Shown: in pieces, positions 44,926 to 54,693 of the stretch | Position numbering within the stretch: position 1 is the stretch's first letter | How the letters are laid out: the number at the start of each line of letters is the position of its first letter | Assembly: GCA_964634465.1 (NCBI GenBank) | Contig: CAZWLY010000018.1 | Location: 1-64,000, forward strand | Direction of reading: 5' to 3' | Origin: CAZWLY01 sp964634465 | GTDB taxonomy: Bacteria > Desulfobacterota > Desulfarculia > G963662305 | Length of the DNA: 64,000 nucleotides | Notes under the pieces: generated by a model | The model's database searches: none | Seen by the model: the letters and a program-made list of their open reading frames with translations, nothing else | Told to the model about the DNA's origin: nothing | Made by a program: the position numbers and the translations under genes

Positions 44926-47043
44926 ATGGCGGATTCTGCCGGGCAGCTTTCCGGAAACGTCACCAAGGTCTACAGTAACTGCGGCATGTGCTCCGTCCGA
45001 TGCCCGATTGAGGTCGATGTCCTCGACGGGGAGGTGGTCTACATCACGGGCAGTCCCCACGTGCCGGCCCTCAACGGCTCTCTCTGCCCCAGGGGCGGGG
45101 CCGGTTTGGCCCTCTTGAACGACAACGAACGGCCGCAGGGTCCTCTCATCCGCGACGGCGAGCGCGGCGAGGGCAAGTGGCGGCGGGTGACCTGGGACGA
45201 GGCCTTTACCTACGTCGCCGACCAGTTGATGACCATCATGAGCAAGTACGGCGGCCGGTCCATCCTCTACACCAACCGAGGGGGCCCCTGGCAGGACATC
45301 CAGAAGGCCTTCGTGCGCGGCCTGGGTTCGCCCAACTACACCAATCACGACGCCTCCTGCGCCAGAAACGTCCAGCACGCCGCCAAGTCGGTGATCGGCA
45401 TGGGCCGCAAAGGGGTCACCTACGACCTCAAGAACGCCAGGCACGTGGTGTTGCAAACCCGCAACATCTTCGAGGCGATCAACGTCTCCGAAGTCAACAA
45501 CTTGCTTGCGGCCATGGCCAACGGCTGCAAGCTGACGGTGATCGACATCCGCTCGACCATCACCGCCACCAAGGCTCACAACTTCTTCTTGATTCGGCCC
45601 GGGACCGACTACGCCTTCAACCTGGCCGTGATCAACACCCTCATCCAGAACAAGTGGTACGACCAAAACTACGTCAAGGTGATGTTCAGGGACTTCGACA
45701 AGCTGTTCGCCTTTGTCAAGCCCTACACGCCCGAGTGGGCCGAGGAGGAGACCGGCGTGTCGGCCGAGAGCATCGTCAACCTGGCCCAGCAACTGGCCGA
45801 GGCCGCCCCGGCGGTCATCTGGCACCCCGGCTGGCATCAGGCCCGCTACAAGAACTCCTTCTACGTCTCCCGGACGGCCTATCTGATCAACGGTCTGCTG
45901 GGCTCGCTGGGGGCCAAGGGAGGACTGCCGATCACCAACAAGGCCAAGGACTTCGGCTACAAGGGGCTCAAGTCCTTTGAGGACCTCTTCCCCAAGCCCG
46001 AGGAACGGCGGGCCGACGGTTTGGGCTGGAAGTACAAGCACTTCGACGCCGGGGCCGGTCTGTTGCAGTTGCAGTTCAAGGCCATCGAGACCGAGGATCC
46101 CTATCCGATCAAGGCCTACATCTGCTACCGCCACGACCCGTTGATGGCCATGCCCGATCCGGAGAAGGTCAAAAAGATCTTCGACAAACTCGACCTGATC
46201 GTGGCCATCACCTTCTCCTGGTCGGATACGGCCCACTACGCCGACGTGGTGTTGCCCCTGTCCACCTACCTGGAGCGGGAATCGACCATCGCTCACAAGG
46301 GCGGGCTCAAACCCTATTTCTTCTACCGGGCCCGGGCGGTCCAGCCGCGCTTCGACACCAAGGCGCCGTGGGAGATCTTCACCGGGCTGGCCAAGGCCCT
46401 CAACATGGAGCCGCTGGCCAAGTTCAACACCATCGAGGAACTTTGGAACTATCAGCTCGAAGGCACCGGCGTCAAAATCGAGGACTTCGCCGAGACGGGC
46501 ATGGTCCAGTTGGCCGACAAGCCCAAGTATCGGAGCCTGGACGAGCTCAAGTTCGGTACGCCTTCGGGCAAGATCGAGGTCATCGCCGAGAAGTGGGAGG
46601 CGGCCGGCCTGCCGTCGCTTAAACCTTACGAATCGCCGGCCACTCCGCCCGAGGGCGAGTACCGGATCACCTTCGGCCGTTGCGCCCTGCACACCCAGGG
46701 CCATACCGTCAACAACCCGCTCTTGAACGAGGTCATGCCCGAGAACGTCCTTTGGATCAACAGCCACGAGGCGGACAAACTGGGGATCAGCGACGGCGAC
46801 TTGGTCGAGGTCTCCAACAACGGCCACGCCGAAAGGATCAAGGCCAAGGTGACCGACACCATCCACCCCGAATGCGTCTTCCTGCTCCACGGCTTCGGCC
46901 ACACTCTGGATGTGGAGACGCGGGCCAAGGGCAAGGGCGCGGCCGACCAGACGTTCATGATCGGCGGCCTGGACATCTGGGACCCGGCCGGTGGCGCGGT
47001 GGCTCTCCAGGAGCACTTCGTCAAGGTCGCCAAGGTCGGCTAA
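44926..47043 (+). CDS. cytoplasmic molybdopterin oxidoreductase catalytic subunit
   Basis: The protein, 705 residues, belongs to the DMSO-reductase superfamily. An N-terminal [4Fe-4S] motif C19-x2-C22-x3-C26...C54 is followed by the usual domains and a C-terminal molydopterin-dinucleotide-binding domain (GRCALHTQGHTVNN, LWINSHEADKLGISDGDLVEVSNN). The likely Mo/W ligand is C145 in NHDASCARN, as in thiosulfate, polysulfide and periplasmic nitrate reductases. No Tat signal is present, unlike PhsA/PsrA. The ATG at 44926 follows AGGAGG. The substrate is unknown; the operon continues with a four-cluster ferredoxin and a large flavoprotein. Confidence 0.88.
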   Translation: MADSAGQLSGNVTKVYSNCGMCSVRCPIEVDVLDGEVVYITGSPHVPALNGSLCPRGGAGLALLNDNERPQGPLIRDGERGEGKWRRVTWDEAFTYVADQLMTIMSKYGGRSILYTNRGGPWQDIQKAFVRGLGSPNYTNHDASCARNVQHAAKSVIGMGRKGVTYDLKNARHVVLQTRNIFEAINVSEVNNLLAAMANGCKLTVIDIRSTITATKAHNFFLIRPGTDYAFNLAVINTLIQNKWYDQNYVKVMFRDFDKLFAFVKPYTPEWAEEETGVSAESIVNLAQQLAEAAPAVIWHPGWHQARYKNSFYVSRTAYLINGLLGSLGAKGGLPITNKAKDFGYKGLKSFEDLFPKPEERRADGLGWKYKHFDAGAGLLQLQFKAIETEDPYPIKAYICYRHDPLMAMPDPEKVKKIFDKLDLIVAITFSWSDTAHYADVVLPLSTYLERESTIAHKGGLKPYFFYRARAVQPRFDTKAPWEIFTGLAKALNMEPLAKFNTIEELWNYQLEGTGVKIEDFAETGMVQLADKPKYRSLDELKFGTPSGKIEVIAEKWEAAGLPSLKPYESPATPPEGEYRITFGRCALHTQGHTVNNPLLNEVMPENVLWINSHEADKLGISDGDLVEVSNNGHAERIKAKVTDTIHPECVFLLHGFGHTLDVETRAKGKGAADQTFMIGGLDIWDPAGGAVALQEHFVKVAKVG

Positions 47044-47074
47044 CCCTAATGCAATGGGGCTTCGGAGGAGATAG

Positions 47075-47725
47075 ATGAGCAACTACTACCTGTTTCAAGA
47101 TCAGGACAATTGCATCGGCTGCCTGAGCTGCCAGGTCCATTGCAAGGCCAACAAGCACCTCAACGCCGGGCCGCTTCCTTCGCAGATCATCACCGTCGGG
47201 CCGAAGATGGTTCACGGCCTGCCCCGGGCGGCCTACGTGTTCATGCCCTGCTTCCACTGCCAGCGGCCGTGGTGCGTGGCCGCCTGCCCGACCGGGGCGA
47301 TGCAGAAGCGGCCCTCAGACGGCATCGTGTTCGTCGATGAAAGCCTGTGCGTCGGTTGCAAGAGCTGTATGCTGGCCTGCCCCTGGGGCGCGCCCCAATG
47401 GAACCCGGAGACCCGCAAGGTGGTCAAATGCGACTACTGCATCGACCGGCTCGACCGGGGCCTGAAGCCGGCTTGTGTGACCAACTGCACCACCAAGTGC
47501 CTCAAGTTCGGCAAGCCCGAGGAGATCCCCAACCTCAAGCGGGAGCGCTACGCCAAGAAGGTCTCGTTCGATCGGCATAAAGACGAGAACCCGGCCCCTT
47601 CGGCCCCCAGCCGAGGCTGGCAGGAGTTGGGTCGGGGCGGGTTCTCCCGGGACAAGGCCAAGACCGAGCGGATCCACGGCACGCCGCTGCCCCGCAAGGT
47701 GGCCAAAAAGAAGAACCAGAAGTAG
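47075..47725 (+). CDS. four-cluster 4Fe-4S electron-transfer subunit (PhsB/DmsB type)
   Basis: This 216-residue protein contains four cysteine sets: CIGCLSCQVHC near the N-terminus, CFHCQRPWCVAACPTGA, CVGCKSCMLACPWGAP, and CDYC...CVTNCTTKC. It would relay electrons between the molybdopterin subunit and the flavoprotein. The last 60 residues form a basic, lysine-rich tail (KVAKKKNQK) without cysteines, unusual for the family. There is no membrane anchor gene of the PsrC/NrfD type next to it. The ATG at 47075 follows GGAGGAG. Confidence 0.9.
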   Translation: MSNYYLFQDQDNCIGCLSCQVHCKANKHLNAGPLPSQIITVGPKMVHGLPRAAYVFMPCFHCQRPWCVAACPTGAMQKRPSDGIVFVDESLCVGCKSCMLACPWGAPQWNPETRKVVKCDYCIDRLDRGLKPACVTNCTTKCLKFGKPEEIPNLKRERYAKKVSFDRHKDENPAPSAPSRGWQELGRGGFSRDKAKTERIHGTPLPRKVAKKKNQK

Positions 47726-47743
47726 CGGCGGGCGGTGAGCGAT

Positions 47744-50700
47744 ATGCCAAACGACGCCACCTGGGAGCTGCCGCTGACTTCCCTCTGGGAATCGCTCGAG
47801 ACGCCCGGCATCGCCGACTATATGGCCGCCGGCGGCTACGGCGCGGCCTTGGACGTCGCCCGACACGGCGGCCGGGACGTGATTCGCAGCCTGAGGGATT
47901 CGGGCGTACGCAGCCGCGACGGGGCGGGCACGCCGCTTTTCATGACTTGGCGGTCTTGTCAGAGCGCGCCGGCCGCCCTGAAGTACGTCATCTGTCTGGC
48001 CGACGACTTCGACGCCGAGGCGCCCATCTACCGGGAGCTGTTGTTCAAGAGCCCCCATCTGGTCATCGAGGGCATGATCTGCGGCGCGCTGGCCGTGGGC
48101 GCGACAGAGGGTTTCATCTATCTGCGCCAGGGCGACTACGAGCTGCTCTCGATCTTGGAGCGGGCCGTAGCCGAGGCTCGGGCCGAGGGCCTGCTCGGCG
48201 CGGACGCCCTCCTGGACATCCGGATCATCCCCGGCCAGCGGGCTTTCCTGTGCGGCAAGGCCGCCCCCCAGACGGCCTTCCTGGAGGAGCTTCTGGCCAA
48301 CCGGGGCCCGGTGGAGCGGGGGGTGACCGACGGCTTGTTCGGCTGGCCGACCCTGCTTCACGACCCGGAGAGTTGGGCCCAGGCGCCTTTGATTCTCGGC
48401 AAGGGCCCTGAATGGTATCGCTCACTCGGCCGAAGCGGTCTTTCCGGAACCAAACTGGTCCACCTCGGCGGGCGGGTCAACCGGCCCGGCCTGATCGAAG
48501 CGCCGCTGGGCGTTTCCCTGGCGGAGATCATCGAGGCCGGCGGCGGCATCCCCGACGAGACCGTGGTCAAGGCCATTCAGCTCGGCGGCCCCTCGGGCGG
48601 CTTTCTGCCGGAGACGATGCTCGACCTCTCCCTCGACTACGAAATCCTGGCCGAGGCCGGGGTGAGCATGGGTTCGGGCGGATTTCAGATCATCGACGAC
48701 ACGGTGTGCATGGTCGCCCGGACGTTGGAGATGGTCTCGAAGTGCATCGGCGACTCCTGCTGCCAGGTGCCCGAGTGTGACCGCCGCTTGAACCGGATCA
48801 AGCGGCTGCTGACCGAGATCGAGGAGGGCCGGGGCACCACCGGCCACATGGACTCGCTGGACAGGGTCGGCGTCGAGCTTCTGGGCGGCGACTCCTTCGG
48901 CACCGAGCGTTCGGTGGCCCGACCGCTCCTGACCGCTCTGGCCTACTTCGGCGCCGACTTCGACCACCATCTCTCCCAGGGGATCTGCGCCACGGGAAAG
49001 CGCTACGGCCTTGAGACGGCTCCCTGCCAGGCGGCCTGTCCGGCGGGGATCGACGTCCCGTCCTATATCGCCTTGATCGGCCAAGGCAAGTACAAGGAAG
49101 CCATCGCCCTGATCCGCCGGGACAACCCGCTGCCCTGGACCTGCGGCCTGGTCTGCACCCACCCTTGCGAGAATGTTTGCACCCGGGGCGAGATGGACCA
49201 GCCGATCTCGATCATGTCCTTGAAGGGCTTCGCCGCCGAGCAGGTCATGGCCGGAGACGGCTACCCCCGTCCGCCCCTGGAACCGGCCCGGCCGGAAAAG
49301 GTGGCCGTCATCGGGTCGGGGCCGGCCGGGCTTTCGGCGGCCTACTTTCTGGCCCTCAAGGGCTACCAGGTGACCATCTTCGAGGCCTCGCCCCTGCCCG
49401 GCGGCGTCTTGAGATACGGCATCCCCGAATACCGGCTGCCCAGCGAGGTGGTCCAGGCCGAGGTGGACGCCATCCTGGAGCTGGGCGTCGAGCTCAAGAC
49501 CGGCGTTCGGGTCGGTGTCGACGTCTCCCTGGACGAGCTCAGGGAGCAGGGCTACAAGGCTTTCTTTTTGGGGCTGGGGGCGCATCAGAGCATGAGCCTC
49601 AACATCGAAGGCGAGCAGGAGTTGGAGAACGTCTTCGACGCTCTGACCTTTTTGGGTCAGGTCCGCTCCGGTAGAAGAGAACGGCCGGCCGCCAAGGTGG
49701 TCGTGGTCGGCGGCGGCAACGCGGCCATCGACGCCGCCCGGACCTGCGTCCGGCTGGGCTGCGAAAAGGTGACCATCGCCTACCGCCGGACGCGGCGGGA
49801 GATGCCGGCCTGGGAGGAGGAGATCCGTCAGGCCGAGGAGGAAGGCGTCGAGATCCTGTATCTGACCATCCCCAAGCGGGTGGTGGGCGTCGAGGGCAAG
49901 GTGAGCGGCTTGGAGTGCCTCAAGGCCGAACTGGGCGAACCCGACGCCTCCGGCCGGCGGCGGCCGGTGCCGATCACCGACAGCGACTTCATCATCGAGG
50001 CCGGGGCAGTCATCGCCGCCATCGGCCAGCAGCCGGATATAACCTGCGTCATCGACCACGAGCACGTGACCGTCTCCAACCGCTGCCGGGTGGTGGTCGA
50101 TCCCAAGACGCTCCAGACCAACCGGCCCGACATCTTCGCCGCCGGCGACGTGGTCACCGGCCCGGCCACGGTGGTCCAGGCCGTGGGGGGCGGCAAGTGG
50201 GCCGCCGAGTCGATCCACGCCTACCTGACGGGCGAGAAGCTGCCCCAGGGACCGCCGGCCAAGAAACCCCGGGCCCATCTGGATGCGGTCGATCTGGAGG
50301 CGGCCGACCGGGTCGGCCTGGAGCGGGTCCGGATGCCGCTCATCCTCCTTGAAGATCGCAAAACCACCTTCAACTGGGTCGAAAGCGGTCTCGAGGAGGA
50401 TTCGGCCCGCCGGGAGACCTTGAGGTGTCTACGGTGCGATATGTGCGTCGGCTGCGGACTGTGCCAGATGGTCTGCGAGGAGATGGGGCTCAGGAGTCTC
50501 CAGCTTTCGACCACCTCCGAGGGTCGCCTGGCCCTGACCGACTACCACCGGCCCAGTCGGAGCTGTATCGGTTGCGGCAGTTGCGTCCAGGCCTGTCCCC
50601 ACAAGAACATCCGGATGCTGGATACCGGTGACGAGCGGCGGATCATCTTCTGCGGCACCGAGACGGCCCGGTTGAAACTGGAGCGCTGCGAGGGCTGCGG

Positions 50701-50860
50701 CGAGATGCTGGCCCCGGAGGCCTATCTGGCCTTCCTGAACCGCCTGGTCGAAGGCGAGCCCCACGACCTGTCGCGCAAGCTGTGTCCGGTCTGCGCCCGC
50801 AAACGCTGGGCCGAGGGCCAGGCGGGCGACGTGTTGTGGTTCCCGCCGCCCGAGGGTTGA
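47744..50860 (+). CDS. NuoF-like/GltD-like/ferredoxin fusion flavoprotein
   Basis: This 1038-residue protein has four parts. Residues 1-405 resemble NuoF but are degenerate: the FMN loop reads SRDGAGTPLF, and the N3-cluster cysteines are partly lost (C339 and C345 kept, positions matching the 2nd and 4th are V342 and G386). Residues 425-880 are a GltD/NfnB-type FAD and NAD(P)H oxidoreductase with Fe-S cysteines (APCQAACPAG, CTHPCENVC), FAD site IGSGPAGLSAAY and nucleotide site GGGNAAIDAAR then YRRTRREMPA. Two 4Fe-4S motifs follow (CVGCGLCQMVC, CIGCGSCVQACP), then a CxxC pair at the end. ATG 47744 is preferred over GTG 47735. It presumably links NAD(P)H to the molybdopterin subunit. Confidence 0.85.
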   Translation: MPNDATWELPLTSLWESLETPGIADYMAAGGYGAALDVARHGGRDVIRSLRDSGVRSRDGAGTPLFMTWRSCQSAPAALKYVICLADDFDAEAPIYRELLFKSPHLVIEGMICGALAVGATEGFIYLRQGDYELLSILERAVAEARAEGLLGADALLDIRIIPGQRAFLCGKAAPQTAFLEELLANRGPVERGVTDGLFGWPTLLHDPESWAQAPLILGKGPEWYRSLGRSGLSGTKLVHLGGRVNRPGLIEAPLGVSLAEIIEAGGGIPDETVVKAIQLGGPSGGFLPETMLDLSLDYEILAEAGVSMGSGGFQIIDDTVCMVARTLEMVSKCIGDSCCQVPECDRRLNRIKRLLTEIEEGRGTTGHMDSLDRVGVELLGGDSFGTERSVARPLLTALAYFGADFDHHLSQGICATGKRYGLETAPCQAACPAGIDVPSYIALIGQGKYKEAIALIRRDNPLPWTCGLVCTHPCENVCTRGEMDQPISIMSLKGFAAEQVMAGDGYPRPPLEPARPEKVAVIGSGPAGLSAAYFLALKGYQVTIFEASPLPGGVLRYGIPEYRLPSEVVQAEVDAILELGVELKTGVRVGVDVSLDELREQGYKAFFLGLGAHQSMSLNIEGEQELENVFDALTFLGQVRSGRRERPAAKVVVVGGGNAAIDAARTCVRLGCEKVTIAYRRTRREMPAWEEEIRQAEEEGVEILYLTIPKRVVGVEGKVSGLECLKAELGEPDASGRRRPVPITDSDFIIEAGAVIAAIGQQPDITCVIDHEHVTVSNRCRVVVDPKTLQTNRPDIFAAGDVVTGPATVVQAVGGGKWAAESIHAYLTGEKLPQGPPAKKPRAHLDAVDLEAADRVGLERVRMPLILLEDRKTTFNWVESGLEEDSARRETLRCLRCDMCVGCGLCQMVCEEMGLRSLQLSTTSEGRLALTDYHRPSRSCIGCGSCVQACPHKNIRMLDTGDERRIIFCGTETARLKLERCEGCGEMLAPEAYLAFLNRLVEGEPHDLSRKLCPVCARKRWAEGQAGDVLWFPPPEG

Positions 50861-51009
50861 TCGGGCCGGGTTGACGCCAACCGAAATCGACGGGCGGTCG
50901 GGCGCCAAGCCCGGCCGCCCGATTCAATTCCGGCCCCTGGTCCGGGCTTTGCCTTGGGCGGCCAAGTTGTTGTAAGCTGCCTCAAGATCAACGGTTCGGG
51001 GGATGGATC

Positions 51010-51426
51010 ATGAAAAGCTATCGCAAAGAATTGTTCTTCGAGGCGCCGAGCAGGCGGGCCTTCTTCAACATCACTCCCCAGGTGGAGGAGGCCCTGCGGG
51101 AAAGCGGCGTCAGAGAGGGCCTGTGTCTGGTCAACGCCATGCACATCACCGCCTCGGTGTTCATCAACGACGACGAAGCCGGCCTCCATCACGACTACGA
51201 CGTCTGGCTGGAGAAGCTGGCCCCCCACGAGCCGGTCAGCCAGTACCGCCACAACGTGGGCGAGGACAACGCCGACGCCCACCTCAAGCGCCAGATCATG
51301 GGCCGGGAGGTGGTGGTGGCCATAACCGACGGCCGGCTGGACTTGGGCACCTGGGAGCAGATATTCTACGGCGAGTTCGACGGCCGGAGACGGAAGCGGG
51401 TGTTGATCAAGATCATTGGAGAGTAA
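51010..51426 (+). CDS. YjbQ-family protein
   Basis: This 138-residue member of the UPF0047/YjbQ family shows NAMHITASVFINDDEAGLHHDYDVWL, HNVGEDNADAHLKRQIMG and LGTWEQIFYGEFDGRRRKRV. The family has conserved His and Asp residues around a metal site, and some members show weak thiamine-phosphate synthase activity; the true role is uncertain. The ATG at 51010 is preceded by GGGGGATGGATC with a weak ribosome-binding site. It starts a probable operon with the aminotransferase (8 nt gap). Confidence 0.88.
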   Translation: MKSYRKELFFEAPSRRAFFNITPQVEEALRESGVREGLCLVNAMHITASVFINDDEAGLHHDYDVWLEKLAPHEPVSQYRHNVGEDNADAHLKRQIMGREVVVAITDGRLDLGTWEQIFYGEFDGRRRKRVLIKIIGE

Positions 51427-51434
51427 GAAAGACG

Positions 51435-52610
51435 ATGAAACCCCTGTCCCACATCACCGACGGCTTCACCGAGTCGGTCATCCGCGAGATGACCAGGATC
51501 TGTCTCAAGCACGGCGGGGTCAACCTGGCCCAGGGCTTCCCCGACTTCGCCGCCCCGGAAGAGATCAAGGCGGTGGCGATGAAGGCCATCGAGGACGACC
51601 TGAACCAGTACGCGGTCACCTTTGGCGAGCCCCACCTGCGCCAAGCCATCACCGACAAGTTCGCCGAGTACAACCGGGTCGAATACGACCCCGACACCGA
51701 CGTCACCGTCACCTGCGGCGCGACCGAAGCGATGATCGCCAGTCTGATGGCGATCATCAACCCCGGCGACGAGGTGGTCGTCTTCGAGCCGTTTTACGAA
51801 AACTACGGCCCGGACTCGATTCTTTCCGGGGCGAGGCCCCGGTATGTCACCCTCTACGCCCCCGACTGGAACTTCGACCCCGACGAGCTGGCCGCGGCGT
51901 TCAACGAGAAGACCAAGGCGATCATCATCAACACCCCGAACAACCCGACCGGCAAGGTCTTCAGCCGGGAGGAGCTGAACCTGATCGCCGAGCTGTGCCG
52001 CCGGTGGGACGTCATCGCCGTCACCGACGAGATCTACGAGCACATCCTCTACGACGGCGCCGAGCACGTCTCCATCGCCTCGCTCGAGGGCATGAAAGAG
52101 CGGACGATCACCATCAACGGCATCTCCAAGACCTACTCGCTGACCGGCTGGCGGATCGGTTGGACCATCGCCCAGCCGGAGATCACCGCGCGCATCAGAA
52201 AGGTCCACGATTTCTTGACCGTCGGCGCGGCCCGGCCGCTCCAGGAGGGGGCCGCCTTCGCGCTCGGCCTGCCGGAGTCCTATTACGCCGAACTGGCGGC
52301 GATGTATGAGGAGCGCCGGAATCTCCTCTACGATCTCCTGCTCAAGGCCAAGCTTAAGCCCTCGCTGCCCAAGGGAGCCTACTACATCATCGCCCAGGCC
52401 GACGAGGTCATGGCCGAGTTGGACGTCGGCAACGACTTCGAGTTGGCCGGCAAGCTGATCGAACTGGTCGGGGTGGCCTCGGTGCCGGGCTCGTCGTTCT
52501 ACTCGGGCGGCGGCAAGGGGTCGAAGGAGATACGCTTCTGCTTCTGCAAGAAGCCGGAGACCATGGCCGAGGTGGCCGAGCGACTCGGCCGACTGGCCCA
52601 GATGCTCTGA
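51435..52610 (+). CDS. class I/II PLP-dependent aminotransferase
   Basis: This 391-residue fold-type I aminotransferase shows NLAQGFPDFAAPEEIK, the cofactor-binding CGATEAMIASLMAI, NTPNNPTGKVFS, VTDEIYEH and the PLP lysine in GISKTYSLTGWRIGW, ending with the substrate-carboxylate region IRFCFCKKPETM. The pattern is close to the KAT/methionine-type aminotransferases (YbdL-like), which accept methionine or aromatic/glutamine amino donors. The exact substrate cannot be fixed. Confidence 0.9.
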   Translation: MKPLSHITDGFTESVIREMTRICLKHGGVNLAQGFPDFAAPEEIKAVAMKAIEDDLNQYAVTFGEPHLRQAITDKFAEYNRVEYDPDTDVTVTCGATEAMIASLMAIINPGDEVVVFEPFYENYGPDSILSGARPRYVTLYAPDWNFDPDELAAAFNEKTKAIIINTPNNPTGKVFSREELNLIAELCRRWDVIAVTDEIYEHILYDGAEHVSIASLEGMKERTITINGISKTYSLTGWRIGWTIAQPEITARIRKVHDFLTVGAARPLQEGAAFALGLPESYYAELAAMYEERRNLLYDLLLKAKLKPSLPKGAYYIIAQADEVMAELDVGNDFELAGKLIELVGVASVPGSSFYSGGGKGSKEIRFCFCKKPETMAEVAERLGRLAQML

Positions 52611-52729
52611 GGCGGCGCCGCACAAGCGTTCGATTGCCCGGCTCCGCCAAGAACCCCTATCGTGTATGAAAATTGTTTGCGGGACGCACCAATAGGGCGG
52701 CGCTCGGCGGGAGCCGGGCCAACGGCGGG

Positions 52730-54634
52730 ATGGGCCTCCGCCCGGCGGCGGGGTGGATCGCCTCCGGTCTGCTGGTCCTGGCCGTAACCGCCGTCACCTT
52801 CCCCCAAATCGGGACCGCCCTGGCCCTTCCCGGGTTGGACGCGGCCTACTACTTGGCCCTGAATCACTTCCCCACCGCCGGCGTTCGAATCGGCCAGGAC
52901 GTGCTCTTCTCCCTGGGACCGCTGGGCTTTTTGGACCTGACCCTGCCCCTGGGCGACAATCTGGGCCGGGCTTTGGTCTTCTGGACCCTGGTTCGACTGG
53001 GCTTTGCGGCGGCGCTGTTTTTCTACCTCCATCTGGCTCACCGCCGCTCTTCGACCCCGACGAGGATCGCCGTCGGCCTGGCGGCGGTGATCTACATCAA
53101 CGCCCTGAATCTCTTCCCTTTGGGCCTGGCCTTGGTTTTTCTGACCGGCCTCTTCCTGCTGCTCTATGAGGAGACGACGACCTATCGCTGGCTCTTTTCG
53201 GCCGTGTTGGCGGCGGTCTTGGCCCTTCTGATCAAGACCAGCTACGGCGTGCCGGCGGCGTTGGCGATCGCCGGCTTCTTTGTGGTCGAGCGGTGTCTTG
53301 GCGAGCGGGACGAGTTTTCCTGGCTGGTCGGTTTGGGCTTCGGCGTCGTCGGCCTGGCCGCGATCTGGCTTTTGGTCGGCAACGATCTTACCGACTTGGC
53401 CCGCTATTTGAGAGCCGTACTCGAGTTCTCCTCGGGCAACTCGTCGGCCATGACCCTCAATCCGGACCTGGGCTGGCCCTGGCTGGCTGGCTCGCTGGCG
53501 GCGCTTCTTGCGGCCGGGCTGCTCTGGGCCGGCCGGCGGGGGAGGCTGGCGCTGTCGATGTATCTTTTGCCGCTTTGGGCCGCCTTCAAGTACGGCGCCT
53601 CCCGGGCCGATCACCTGCCCCAGACGGCGTTCTTCCTCATCCTTCTGGCCGGGCTGGTTCTCTTGCTGGCCGAAAACCTGAAACGGCTCGTTCCAACCGC
53701 CGCCGTCCTGGCCGTCTCGATCGCCCTTTTCAGCGGCGGCTTCAGCCACCTGGACTATCCCAGCGTCAAGAACTTCGCTCTGGCCGGACTGGCCAAGGGG
53801 GCGGTGGAGTTTCGAGGGATTGCCCGCCTCAGGGAGAGTGTTTTCGGCTTCGCCCGCTACCGGGAGCGGCTGGCCGAGAGGCAACGGGCCGCCCTGACCG
53901 GACTCCGGCTGCCTGAAGGGGCCCGGGCCTATGTCGGCGACGCCTCGATCGACGGCTACCCCTGGGAGACGGGATATCTGGTCGCCGGGCGGTTCAACTG
54001 GCGGCCCCGGCCGGTCTTCCAGAGCTACATCGCCTACACCCCCTGGCTGGATACGCAAAACGCCCGGTTTTTTCGTAGCTCCAGCGCCCCGGAGTTCATC
54101 CTCTGGGACCGGGTCCGGCTGAGTTCCATCGACGGCCGGTATCTGCTCTCGGACGAGCCCAAGACCGTCTACGAAATCCTGAGGCACTACTCCGTCGGCA
54201 ACTGGGTCGGCCGGTTCAAGGTGACCTTGAAGCGCACCGACCGCCCCAGGCTGGGCCTGCCCCAAGAGGTCGGCCGGTTGAGCCCGGCCTGGGGCGAGTG
54301 GGTCGAGGTTCCGGCAAAAGACGGGTTCATCACCCTGGCCTCCATTGATTTCAAACGGACGCTTTGGGGCCTGGTGCAGCGCTGGGTCTACAAGGAGTTC
54401 GAGATCGTCGTCCAGGCCGAGCTGGCGGACGGGCGGATGGTTTCGCACCGGATCGTACCCGACAACGCCCCCTCCGGCCTGTGGATCAGCCCCTATCTCG
54501 AGCGTCTCGGCCTTAAGGGGCTTTATGCCGGCGGGGTCAGGGTCAAAAGAATCCGCTTGCTCAACGCCAACCGCCGCTTCGAGCCGCGCTTCGAGTTGGC
54601 CTGGCGGCTGGTCGAGATCAAAGAAGGCGCTTAG
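52730..54634 (+). CDS. large polytopic membrane protein of unknown function
   Basis: The protein has about 634 residues. Some 10-11 hydrophobic helices occupy residues 10-380, followed by a soluble C-terminal region of about 250 residues that probably faces the periplasm. The layout (many helices, then an extracytoplasmic domain) resembles GT-C glycosyltransferases and polysaccharide-assembly proteins, but I see no defining motif such as an early acidic pair that I could trust. The start is uncertain: ATG 52730 is used, while a TTG at 52673 would add 19 polar residues. A gene for a secreted lectin-like protein converges on it. Confidence 0.7.
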   Translation: MGLRPAAGWIASGLLVLAVTAVTFPQIGTALALPGLDAAYYLALNHFPTAGVRIGQDVLFSLGPLGFLDLTLPLGDNLGRALVFWTLVRLGFAAALFFYLHLAHRRSSTPTRIAVGLAAVIYINALNLFPLGLALVFLTGLFLLLYEETTTYRWLFSAVLAAVLALLIKTSYGVPAALAIAGFFVVERCLGERDEFSWLVGLGFGVVGLAAIWLLVGNDLTDLARYLRAVLEFSSGNSSAMTLNPDLGWPWLAGSLAALLAAGLLWAGRRGRLALSMYLLPLWAAFKYGASRADHLPQTAFFLILLAGLVLLLAENLKRLVPTAAVLAVSIALFSGGFSHLDYPSVKNFALAGLAKGAVEFRGIARLRESVFGFARYRERLAERQRAALTGLRLPEGARAYVGDASIDGYPWETGYLVAGRFNWRPRPVFQSYIAYTPWLDTQNARFFRSSSAPEFILWDRVRLSSIDGRYLLSDEPKTVYEILRHYSVGNWVGRFKVTLKRTDRPRLGLPQEVGRLSPAWGEWVEVPAKDGFITLASIDFKRTLWGLVQRWVYKEFEIVVQAELADGRMVSHRIVPDNAPSGLWISPYLERLGLKGLYAGGVRVKRIRLLNANRRFEPRFELAWRLVEIKEGA

Positions 54635-54693
54635 CCCGCTGGCGGCGCGGGCCTCACCGCTGGCCGGGCTCCGGGCCGAGGCGGATTCTCCGC

